A stretch of 5,194 bases of DNA, from positions 1 to 5,194 of the forward strand of contig JAOZRC010000436.1 in the NCBI GenBank assembly GCA_029940345.1. The letters are read 5' to 3'. The stretch's first letter is position 1; every line of letters begins with the position of its first letter. This document shows, one piece after another, positions 1-5,079 of the stretch. The DNA comes from Desulfobacterales bacterium. GTDB taxonomy: Bacteria; Desulfobacterota; Desulfobacteria; Desulfobacterales; JAUCGF01. The position numbers and the translations under genes were made by a program. The notes beneath the pieces were generated by a model. The model saw only the letters and a list, made by a program, of their open reading frames with translations. It did no database searches and was not told the DNA's origin.

Positions 1-820
1 AGTTTTTTTTTGTGTCAGTTTTGAGGTAATGGCGCAATTCGGCCAGCGTCATCTCTTCTTCATCTTTCGGACCTTGTCGGACTGAAGAAACCGCTTTCCT
101 GAGATCAAGGCTCAGATCATAGGTTTGAAACGAAGTTGGCGACGCCGACTTGGCTTTCAGATCAACCTGATTGATAACGCCATTATAAAGCCGCAGATGG
201 AGCGCGCGTTTATCGGTGACATTGAATAATTTTCCTTTCGGCGCAATAGTGGTGGTGACAACATTTTCAGTGCGGCGGTCTTCTATAAAAACGTCAATAA
301 GGGTTTTCGATTTTATATCGATTTTATTGACATATAACATGACGTCCTTAAAACTATCATTGAAAGTCCTCTCTTTCACCGCCACATCAAAATGGGACAT
401 GGCAATCTCGGTTGCCAGTTTTTTAAAAGCCAATCTTCCATAAGGCAAACCGTAGATCGCCATAAACGCCGTTAACACCCCACCGATGATACAAAACAAT
501 AAAACCGGGGGGATAAGCCGGTAAGTGCTGACACCGCCCGCTTTCATCGCAATAATTTCGTTATCGTCGGATAGCCGTAAAAAGGTTAATAAAACAGCCA
601 TCATCACTGACATCGGAATGACAAACTCAAGAAAAAATGGCATTGAATAAACTAACATTAACAAAACGTCCGCCAAACTCACCTTGTAATTTACAATCAT
701 TTTCGTAATTTCAAGAATTTTAGTCATCAGAAAAATAAAAGTTAAAAACGCAACACTGATGACAAAGGGAAGGATAATTTCGACGAACAGATAACGATTG
801 ATGATTGAATTGATTTTCAT
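1..820 (-). CDS. lptF: LPS export permease LptF, 5' part (continues past the window edge)
   Basis: This encodes the inner-membrane permease subunit that, with LptG and the LptB ATPase, extracts lipopolysaccharide from the inner membrane and passes it to the LptC/LptA bridge. The first 273 residues are visible, starting MKINSIINRYL at the ATG at 820-818. Family members are about 350-400 residues, so the C-terminal membrane helices lie outside the window. Visible parts: TM1 about 16-36, TM2 about 52-80, a cytoplasmic stretch with DDNEIIAMKAGGVSTYRL (85-102) typical of the YjgP/YjgQ family, TM3 about 103-125, then a beta-rich periplasmic domain from about 140 containing MLYVNKIDIKSKTLIDVFIE (161-180). 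The start is supported by family-like N-terminal sequence and a good upstream promoter, although no clear Shine-Dalgarno sequence precedes it. LptF rather than LptG is inferred from the MKIN..INRY start and the DVMLYVN.ID region. A run of nine A on the coding strand (window bases 3-11) lies at residues 270-273. Confidence 0.93.
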   Translation of the reverse strand, partial: MKINSIINRYLFVEIILPFVISVAFLTFIFLMTKILEITKMIVNYKVSLADVLLMLVYSMPFFLEFVIPMSVMMAVLLTFLRLSDDNEIIAMKAGGVSTYRLIPPVLLFCIIGGVLTAFMAIYGLPYGRLAFKKLATEIAMSHFDVAVKERTFNDSFKDVMLYVNKIDIKSKTLIDVFIEDRRTENVVTTTIAPKGKLFNVTDKRALHLRLYNGVINQVDLKAKSASPTSFQTYDLSLDLRKAVSSVRQGPKDEEEMTLAELRHYLKTDTKKN

Positions 821-848
821 TATGTTTTAATGAACTCGACAGTGAATA

Positions 849-920
849 GTTTGAATTTTGAAGTGTACAGTTTAAGGCAATGGCAAAATTGCTTAACTTC
901 AGGCACTTTAAACTTGAAAC
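849..920. repeat. Imperfect 72-bp hairpin in the lptF leader
   Basis: The arms at 849-865 and 904-920 are 17 bp each and complementary at 14 positions. Inside them, 870-881 and 888-897 pair again with two one-base bulges, giving one long nested stem with a 6-base loop. If transcription of lptF starts just downstream of the promoter at 947-976, the hairpin falls entirely in its untranslated leader. It may be a dispersed intergenic palindrome of the host or a local regulatory structure; this window holds only one copy, so the two cannot be separated here. Confidence 0.6.
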
Positions 921-946
921 TTCAAATTTGCTGAATAAAACTCTAT

Positions 947-976
947 ATTGTAATTCATCTTTATCGGCAATGTCAA
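947..976 (-). promoter_or_regulatory. Sigma70-type promoter for lptF
   Basis: Read on the minus strand, a perfect -35 box TTGACA (976-971) is followed after 18 bp by TACAAT (952-947), five of six matches to the -10 consensus. Transcription would start near 940, giving a leader of about 120 nt before the lptF ATG at 820. It is the best promoter match seen in the window and points the right way. Confidence 0.65.
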
Positions 977-1038
977 TATTTTGCTTTTACTATTTCAGCA
1001 AAAAAGCATAAAAAAACCGGATTTGGGCGGAATTAGCC

Positions 1039-1069
1039 TTGACTTTTAACAATCACTGTCAGTAATTGT
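1039..1069 (+). promoter_or_regulatory. Possible promoter and operator of the GT39 gene
   Basis: TTGACT (1039-1044) lies 18 bp upstream of the weak -10-like TAATTG (1063-1068). Between and over these sits a near-palindrome, ACAATCACT (1049-1057) and AGTAATTGT (1061-1069), with 8 of 9 pairs and a 3-base spacer. A repressor bound there would block this promoter. If the promoter is real, transcription would begin at or very near the ATG at 1075, meaning a leaderless mRNA; that would fit the absence of a Shine-Dalgarno sequence. The -10 box is poor, so this is tentative. Confidence 0.3.
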
Positions 1070-1074
1070 ACGTT

Positions 1075-2682
1075 ATGGGAATTAATGATCGAAACTATTA
1101 TACTAAAATTGCCTGGGTTTTGATTTTTGGAAGCGCTTTGTTCAGGCTTTTTTATGCCGGCTTATTCCCGTTGTCGCCGGATGAGACCAATTATTGGCAA
1201 TGGAGTCGCCATCTGGCCTGGAGTTATCATGATCAGGCGCCCATGATCGCATGGCTGATCAAGCTGTCAACCTGGTATTTGAATCATTCGGAAATCACGG
1301 TTCGCTTGCCGTCGGTCATTGCCATGACCGTGGCGTCTGTTTACCTTTTTTTTATCGCCCGAAGGTGGCTGGGTGTATCAGTCGGATTTAAAACTGTCCT
1401 TTTGTCCCAATCAATCCTGCTTTTTTACCTGGGTGGACTTTTGGCAACGCCGGATGGGCTGCAAGCCGCAGCTTGGGCAGGGGCGTGTTACCATGTGGCA
1501 AGGGCCTACGATAGCGGTAAATCACACCAGTGGCTGATGGGAGGAATCTGGTTCGGATTTGGCATGCTCAGTAAATATACGATGGTCGTATTTTTACCTT
1601 GCGCGTTTTGCTACGGGCTTTTTTCGCGGGTCCATCGCAAACGCTTATTGAGTGTCTGGCCCTATATCGGCGTTCTTTTCGGATTATTAATGTTCTGGCC
1701 TGTTATCCAATGGAATTTAAACAACAATTTTAATTCATTTCGCCATGTTGCCTTTATCGGCGGAGCCAATGATCATTTTGCGTTGCACTTTAAGTATTTT
1801 GCGGAATATCTGGGCTCTCAAGCAGCGCTTTTATCCCCCCTGGTATTTTTGCTTGTTCTTAGCGCCTGGCCGTCAGCCTTGTTTCAACAACGATCTGATC
1901 GTCAGTGGATCTATTCCTATCTTTTTTTCACCTCTTTTCCCATGTTTTTGGGTTTTGCGCTCCTAAGTCTTCATACCCGGGTTTATGGCAATTGGCCCGG
2001 AGCCGCGTATTTGATGACCTCTGTACTGACAGCGGCTTTTTTTGGCGTTCGGGCGAAGCTGATTTTCAAACGCAAAAGTTGGGGGCGAATATTATGGCCT
2101 TATGCAATAGTCATCTCTTTTTTAATCAGTGCGGTTGTATTACTCCAAACCGCCGCACCTTTTTTGCCGATTCCTGTGAAACTGGATCGAACGGCTACTG
2201 AGATTACCGGATGGCCTGAAGTTGGGAAAAAAGCGCGTGTGTTCATGGACGCAATGCCTGATCCCAACAGAACCTTTCTTTTTGGCCTGCGCTATCAAAT
2301 TGCAAGTGAGCTGGCCTTTTATACGCCCGGACGACCGGAAACCGTTTCGATCAACAGATGGAACCGTCCCAATGTATATGATTACTGGTGGAAGGATGAA
2401 GAACTGGTCGGCTTTGATGCCGTCGGCGTATCCGGAAATGCAAACCTTCAACAATTGTTGAATCAGGTTTTTGAGCGTGTTGAACCTCCCGAAGAGATGA
2501 AGATTTACCGCCATTATGTTACCCGTAACTGGTGCTATTTTCCCACCGATTTGGTTGAAAAGCCGGTAAAAATTTATTATTTGTACCGAGCCTACGGTTT
2601 TAAAGGTGGGTTAAGATGGACGCCGCCCTCAAAATGGGATATTCGCAATAGCATCAGCGTTACTCCAAATACATCAAGCTAA
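1075..2682 (+). CDS. Glycosyltransferase family 39 (ArnT/PMT-like) membrane protein
   Basis: This is a 535-residue polytopic inner-membrane GT-C enzyme of the type that moves a sugar from a polyprenyl-phosphate donor to a lipid or protein acceptor on the periplasmic side. After TM1 (about 12-31) comes the first periplasmic loop with PLSPDETNYWQW, whose D36-E37 is the acidic pair expected of GT39. It is followed by YHDQAPMIAW (from 51), resembling the Y.D..PM.AW segment of ArnT-like proteins. LATPDGLQAAAW, MLSKYT and YGNWPGAAYL are further family-like segments. About ten membrane segments run to about residue 366, followed by a soluble C-terminal part of about 170 residues. The ATG at 1075 is preferred; an in-frame TTG at 1066, directly after a stop, would add three residues. 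Neither has a Shine-Dalgarno sequence. The sugar and acceptor cannot be told from sequence. The gene is divergent from lptF, and its TAA is the edge of a palindromic repeat, so the last few residues may not be ancestral. Confidence 0.88.
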   Translation: MGINDRNYYTKIAWVLIFGSALFRLFYAGLFPLSPDETNYWQWSRHLAWSYHDQAPMIAWLIKLSTWYLNHSEITVRLPSVIAMTVASVYLFFIARRWLGVSVGFKTVLLSQSILLFYLGGLLATPDGLQAAAWAGACYHVARAYDSGKSHQWLMGGIWFGFGMLSKYTMVVFLPCAFCYGLFSRVHRKRLLSVWPYIGVLFGLLMFWPVIQWNLNNNFNSFRHVAFIGGANDHFALHFKYFAEYLGSQAALLSPLVFLLVLSAWPSALFQQRSDRQWIYSYLFFTSFPMFLGFALLSLHTRVYGNWPGAAYLMTSVLTAAFFGVRAKLIFKRKSWGRILWPYAIVISFLISAVVLLQTAAPFLPIPVKLDRTATEITGWPEVGKKARVFMDAMPDPNRTFLFGLRYQIASELAFYTPGRPETVSINRWNRPNVYDYWWKDEELVGFDAVGVSGNANLQQLLNQVFERVEPPEEMKIYRHYVTRNWCYFPTDLVEKPVKIYYLYRAYGFKGGLRWTPPSKWDIRNSISVTPNTSS

Positions 2683-2768
2683 GAGCCTGTTTGAAAAGTT
2701 TTAAATCGGCTGCAAAAGCGTTCTCACACTTTTTCGCTTCGATCACGATTTTCCAAACAGGCTCTTAG
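2679..2768. repeat. 90-bp palindromic (MITE-like) repeat covering the GT39 stop codon
   Basis: The ends at 2679-2692 and 2755-2768 are perfect 14-bp inverted copies (CTAAGAGCCTGTTT and its complement). Pairing continues inward to about 2697/2749 with one bulged base, enclosing roughly 50 bp. The TAA stop of the GT39 gene (2680-2682) is part of the left arm. No direct repeat flanks it, so insertion by transposition is not proven. It could double as a transcription terminator by its stem, but no T-run follows on either side. The form suggests a small non-autonomous element or a REP-like repeat. Confidence 0.7.
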
Positions 2769-3098
2769 GTATGGTATCCCCCCGGAATCCCGTCGGATGA
2801 AATAATCAAACGTGAATCTCTGACACCATAATTATATACGGAACCATAATCATGATCGCCAGATCGAAGTGGTCGGTTTAATATGGACATTCTTCAGATG
2901 GGTAGAAATCGACACTCACAACTCCTGATCTTTTACGCTTGGGCTAACCAGACTCTTTCTAGTTAACACGGTAACGCGCCAGGGGACACTGGCAACGGAT
3001 AAACTTAATTTGGCCGCTTTTGAGCAATCAGACGAACATTTGTATATGGCCCACATCCCAACTCACAGATATTTGCAAGCAATTGCGGAATGTCTTAA
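2769..3098. other. Intergenic stretch without a confident gene, possible gene relics
   Basis: No recognisable gene or RNA is seen in these 330 bp. Two short open stretches are worth recording. On the minus strand, an ATG at 2890 opens 41 codons ending in a TAA at 2767-2765 inside the palindromic repeat; the peptide ends IISSDGIPGGYHT. On the plus strand, 57 codons are open from 2929 to the TGA at 3100-3102 inside the next repeat, containing TDKLNLAAFEQSDEHLYMAH. Neither has a ribosome binding site or a family I recognise. They may be chance, or remains of genes broken by repeat insertion. Confidence 0.4.
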
Positions 3099-3160
3099 TT
3101 GATAGATTCGTAAAAGATCTAAAAATCAACTTTGTATCCAAATTAAACGGGCTCAAATTC

Positions 3161-3168
3161 GTCCAGAG
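3161..3168 (+). repeat. Left target-site duplication GTCCAGAG
   Basis: This 8-base sequence directly abuts the left end of the inner element and is repeated exactly, in the same orientation, directly after its right end at 3309-3316. This is the signature of a staggered-cut insertion. Confidence 0.85.
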
Positions 3169-3195
3169 GTAACCGTTCACTCCCCACCCGACCTG

Positions 3196-3219
3196 GTTCC
3201 CACGCTCCGGCGTGGGAAC
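3196..3219. repeat. REP-like hairpin, left copy
   Basis: GTTCCCACGC and GCGTGGGAAC form a perfect 10-bp stem around the 4-base loop TCCG. The GTTCCCACGC..GCGTGGGAAC palindrome is, to my knowledge, a repeat met in many proteobacterial and cyanobacterial intergenic regions and often mis-called as small proteins. Here it lies inside the left arm of the MITE-like element. Confidence 0.75.
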
Positions 3220-3262
3220 GTACTGCGCTGTAACCTTGAATTAACGTGGCTTTGACGATAAG

Positions 3263-3286
3263 GTTCCCACGCCGGAGCGTGGGAAC
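3263..3286. repeat. REP-like hairpin, right copy in inverted orientation
   Basis: This is the same 10-bp stem with loop CGGA, so it is the reverse complement of the copy at 3196-3219. The two can pair with each other across 43 bp or fold separately, the head-to-head arrangement seen in BIME-like repeats. Confidence 0.75.
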
Positions 3287-3308
3287 CAGGGGGGATGTGA
3301 ACGGTTAC

Positions 3309-3316
3309 GTCCAGAG
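3309..3316 (+). repeat. Right target-site duplication GTCCAGAG
   Basis: This is an exact direct copy of 3161-3168, directly next to the right tip of the element. Joining the flanks with one copy restores an uninterrupted older repeat. Confidence 0.85.
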
Positions 3317-3395
3317 AGTGATTTTAAGACTTTTACGAAACCGTCAAACTGAAAATCATAAATCATAAAATATGACATTGTAGTATAAATACTTA

Positions 3396-3424
3396 TTGCG
3401 CACAATGGGATAATATGCTATAAA
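3396..3424 (+). promoter_or_regulatory. Extended -10 promoter upstream of the duplicated-domain gene
   Basis: TTGCGC (3396-3401) is spaced 17 bp from TATAAA (3419-3424), and the -10 box is preceded by TGC, giving the extended TGn motif. The start would be near 3431, about 260 nt upstream of the ATG at 3694. No better promoter was found closer to that gene. The nearest downstream Shine-Dalgarno-like AAAGGAG (3432-3438) has no start codon at a usable distance. Confidence 0.5.
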
Positions 3425-3430
3425 ATACAA

Positions 3431-3630
3431 AAAGGAGCAGAAGAAACGGTTCTGTCCGCTGGGCTTCATCCAAATTTTCCGGGGGTTTAATTAAAAAAAT
3501 TAGGCATTCTTCATATCTGGCTCAAAGTAGTTTACACTTTTAAAGGAGTGCGGAAATCATTTTTCGCACTGAAGCCCGACGGACACTACGAAAAAATTTT
3601 TGTACTCCTTTATGACAACTTAAAGTGTCA
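3431..3630 (+). promoter_or_regulatory. Structured leader with alternating inverted repeats
   Basis: Between the promoter and the gene there are several inverted pairs. 3454-3467 pairs with 3571-3584 (12 of 14 positions). AAAGGAG occurs at 3432-3438 and again at 3542-3548, and its complement CTCCTTT lies downstream at 3605-3611, so the two upstream copies compete for one partner. 3547-3568 is a local hairpin (GTGCG...CGCAC, 9 pairs with one G-T, loop of 4). The CTCCTT stretch could also pair with the true ribosome binding site at 3682. This could be a cis-acting switch, or simply a decayed palindromic element. No known riboswitch class was recognised. Confidence 0.4.
3613..3630. promoter_or_regulatory. 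Near-palindrome, possible operator or repeat end
   Basis: TGACAACTT and AAAGTGTCA are inverted copies at 7 of 9 positions with no spacer. It lies 63 bp upstream of the ATG at 3694. A related ACACTTT...AAAGGAGT pattern occurs in the opposite orientation at 3534-3549, so it may be the end of a small repeat rather than a protein binding site. Confidence 0.25.
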
Positions 3631-3681
3631 CCTGGTAAATGAAAGATGCCAAAAATTAATCCTAAAAAACATTTTTTATCT

Positions 3682-3689
3682 AAGGAGGT
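3682..3689 (+). promoter_or_regulatory. Strong ribosome binding site deciding the start at 3694
   Basis: AAGGAGGT is a near-complete match to the 16S anti-Shine-Dalgarno sequence and ends 4 bases before the ATG at 3694. The upstream in-frame ATG at 3646 has nothing comparable, so the shorter protein is preferred. It is by far the best ribosome binding site in the window; the other genes show little or none. Confidence 0.85.
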
Positions 3690-3693
3690 GTCT

Positions 3694-4353
3694 ATGACTG
3701 TAAAATTTGATCACTATTGGACGATTATTCCTGAAAAAACCGAGGAATATAATGACTTCATCATTAAAAAATTTATTCCGGGAGTGAATAGTTTGGACAT
3801 GCATACTGTAGCGGCATGGTATGTCATAGTTGGCGCCTATAGTGAAATTATCTTAGAAAGCGCAAGCAACAATTTAGAAGTTATTGAGAAGGCTTTGCAG
3901 AATGAAAAGTATCAGGCATTAAAATCTGAACTGCTCAATTATGTGAAAAACTATAAAACCAAAGTGCTTGTCAAAACTGGTAAAAATTTTTCGTATTCCA
4001 CCGATGTCTATCACGACACGATTAAATTTAACCAAATGTGGAATTTGATCGGTGCTAAAAAAGAGGAGTATGGGCGCTTTACCACCGAAAAATTCTATCC
4101 GATTCTTGAAGAAATGGGCATAACGATTGCCCAGGAATGGGAAGTTTTAATCGGAGATGGGCCCAGTATTATTTGTGAGGGCCGCGCGCATGATACGGAT
4201 AACCTGATAAAAAATTTACGGAGTAAAAAGTTCTGCCAAGCCAAACGGGAGTTCAAACAGTACGTCGAAAATTATGAGAGCCGCATCCTTTGCTTTCATA
4301 TTCAAAAAATAAAAGGGTATAAATCAGCAAGTTACAAATTAATCTGTGAATAG
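3694..4353 (+). CDS. Tandem-duplicated alpha/beta domain protein of unknown function
   Basis: I do not recognise this 219-residue soluble protein. It has no signal peptide or membrane segment. It is two copies of one domain: residues 5-93 align with 112-200 without a gap at an offset of 107, with 27 identities in 89. Shared positions include F5/F112, W9/W116, EEY (17-19/124-126), KF.P (26-29/133-136), W42/W149, G47/G154, II.E (52-55/159-162), and YV.NY (83-87/190-194). The likely beta-alpha-beta-beta-alpha order with an aromatic-rich start suggests a ferredoxin-like dimeric alpha-beta barrel (NIPSNAP/ABM-like), where a tandem pair would form an internal pseudo-dimer; this fold is inference. 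No catalytic motif stands out. The gene is AT-rich (17 G+C in the 60 bases at 3901-3960, against 31 in 1981-2040 of the GT39 gene) and lies alone between repeats, which hints at transfer. An in-frame ATG at 3646 would add 16 residues. Confidence 0.85.
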   Translation: MTVKFDHYWTIIPEKTEEYNDFIIKKFIPGVNSLDMHTVAAWYVIVGAYSEIILESASNNLEVIEKALQNEKYQALKSELLNYVKNYKTKVLVKTGKNFSYSTDVYHDTIKFNQMWNLIGAKKEEYGRFTTEKFYPILEEMGITIAQEWEVLIGDGPSIICEGRAHDTDNLIKNLRSKKFCQAKREFKQYVENYESRILCFHIQKIKGYKSASYKLICE

Positions 4354-4363
4354 GAAGCGTGTA

Positions 4364-4492
4364 GACGTTCAGATAATCAATTTCACAAGGATAGAGGGAG
4401 GCCCAAAGCTAAGATCAGGCATACACCATTTATAATATATATCTCCATATATCTCCGACTGATAACGCAGTGAAATTGAGTATCTGAATGTC
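4364..4492. repeat. 129-bp inverted-repeat element before mnhE
   Basis: The 23-bp arms at 4364-4386 and 4470-4492 are inverted copies matching at 21 positions. The 83 bp between them are AT-rich in the centre and include a tandem pair of the 10-mer ATATATCTCC (4437-4446, 4447-4456). The element begins 10 bp after the stop of the duplicated-domain gene and ends 26 bp before the mnhE ATG. No clear direct repeat flanks it, so its mobility is not shown. Its right edge abuts a -10-like TATAAA (4495-4500); the best partner, GTGAAA (4470-4475, 19 bp spacing), would lie in the right arm, so it may carry the mnhE promoter. Confidence 0.65.
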
Positions 4493-4518
4493 TTTATAAA
4501 TTGGCCGCTATTGAACCA

Positions 4519-5079
4519 ATGACCTCTGATGATAATCAAAATCGTCTGGCGCCTAAGAGCCAACGGCCACCTAAAGCCGGTCGAAAGCGCCTCGCTACCG
4601 TCCCATTTATTCTGACGTTTCTGATTATGGCCTGCTTTTGGGTGATTTTTTCCGGAAGATTCGATGCTTTTCATTTATCTCTTGGATTTGTTTCCTGCCT
4701 CATTGTCTCGTTTTTAAGCAGTGACCTGCTATTTCCATCAGAATTAAAACCAGCTTTGATTATTTGCTGGCTGCGGTTTGTCGGCTACATCCCCTGGCTT
4801 CTATATCAGATCCTGCTGGCCAATATTAACGTGCTCTATCTGACATTCCATCCCCGCATGATGGAGCTAATTGATCCCCAAATCATCGTATTCGAAAGTC
4901 GTTTGAAGAGTGACATTGCCCGTACCACTTTTGCCAACTCTGTTACACTCACTCCCGGAACCATTACTGTCAATGTTACGACGCGGGGTAAATTTGCGGT
5001 GCATTGTATTAATAAGCAATCGGGGCTGCCATTGCCAGGTGTGATGGAGGCCAAAATCGCGAAAGTATTTAAAGAATAA
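4519..5079 (+). CDS. mnhE: Mrp-type Na+/H+ antiporter subunit E
   Basis: This 186-residue subunit belongs to the multi-subunit Mrp/Mnh cation:proton antiporter, which exports Na+ using the proton gradient and supports pH and salt homeostasis. The family signature NSVTLTPGTITVNV is at 140-153, and LLYQILLANINVLYL at 94-108 is also typical. Membrane segments lie at about 28-44, 51-71 and 80-101, followed by a cytoplasmic C-terminal domain. Most relatives are about 160 residues; here about 25 hydrophilic, basic and proline-containing residues precede the first helix. The ATG at 4519 is the first ATG in the frame; a TTG at 4501 is in frame too. No Shine-Dalgarno sequence precedes either, so the start is less certain than the identity. 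The stop overlaps the next start (TAATG), so it is translationally linked to mnhF. Confidence 0.93.
   Translation: MTSDDNQNRLAPKSQRPPKAGRKRLATVPFILTFLIMACFWVIFSGRFDAFHLSLGFVSCLIVSFLSSDLLFPSELKPALIICWLRFVGYIPWLLYQILLANINVLYLTFHPRMMELIDPQIIVFESRLKSDIARTTFANSVTLTPGTITVNVTTRGKFAVHCINKQSGLPLPGVMEAKIAKVFKE

Larger units (their letters stand above)
3169..3308. mobile_element. 140-bp MITE-like element with IS66-style ends
   Basis: The outer tips GTAACCGTTCAC (3169-3180) and GTGAACGGTTAC (3297-3308) are perfect 12-bp inverted repeats, followed inward by short C-rich/G-rich unequal spacers and then by a perfect 28-bp inverted pair (3192-3219 and 3263-3290). The middle 43 bp (3220-3262) cannot encode a transposase, so movement would need one supplied elsewhere. 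Exact 8-bp direct repeats flank it. Ends beginning GTAA and 8-bp duplications are the known habit of the IS66 family, so an IS66-type transposase is the best guess for the mover; this is inference. Insertion interrupted the older repeat at 3099-3347. Confidence 0.8.
3099..3347. repeat. Older hairpin-type repeat, split by a later insertion
   Basis: The ends at 3099-3116 and 3330-3347 are inverted copies matching at 15 of 18 positions and sharing an exact TTCGTAAAAG / CTTTTACGAA core. Pairing continues inward with a one-base shift into an A-rich/T-rich segment. Taking out the 140-bp inner element and one copy of its 8-bp duplication leaves a compact element of about 101 bp. By general recollection, short TTCGTAAAAG-type palindromes are common between genes in Desulfobacterota; copy number in this genome is unknown. 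Confidence 0.6.

Noticed and set aside
216..443. Plus-strand open frame of 75 codons
   Set aside because: It lies antisense inside lptF, whose minus-strand frame is clearly coding; the peptide has no recognisable features.
2140..2514. Minus-strand open frame of 124 codons, and plus-strand frames at 1745-1966, 1905-2201 and 2222-2461
   Set aside because: All lie within the GT39 gene in other frames, with no ribosome binding site and no family resemblance.
2679..2768. Intrinsic terminator for the GT39 gene
   Set aside because: The stem is strong, but the loop region is about 50 bases and no T-run follows; repeat or MITE is the better call.
3161..3316. CRISPR array or tRNA from the paired palindromes
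   Set aside because: There are only two copies and they are inverted rather than direct, with no regular spacers; the fold does not form a cloverleaf.
3431..3460. AAAGGAG at 3432 as the ribosome binding site of a small leader peptide
   Set aside because: No ATG, GTG or TTG follows at a usable distance; the motif is better explained as one arm of an inverted repeat.
3646..3693. ATG at 3646 as the start of the duplicated-domain gene
   Set aside because: It is in frame, but the AAGGAGGT at 3682-3689 fits the ATG at 3694, and the extra 16 residues lie outside the duplicated domains.
4476..4500. TTGAGT with TATAAA as an mnhE promoter
   Set aside because: The spacing is only 13 bp, too short for sigma70; only the TATAAA part is kept as a weak candidate.
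4369..4674. Minus-strand open frame of 101 codons
   Set aside because: It runs from inside mnhE through the inverted-repeat element; no start signal and an unlikely composition.
4836..5054. Minus-strand open frame of 72 codons
   Set aside because: It is antisense to the conserved C-terminal part of MnhE.
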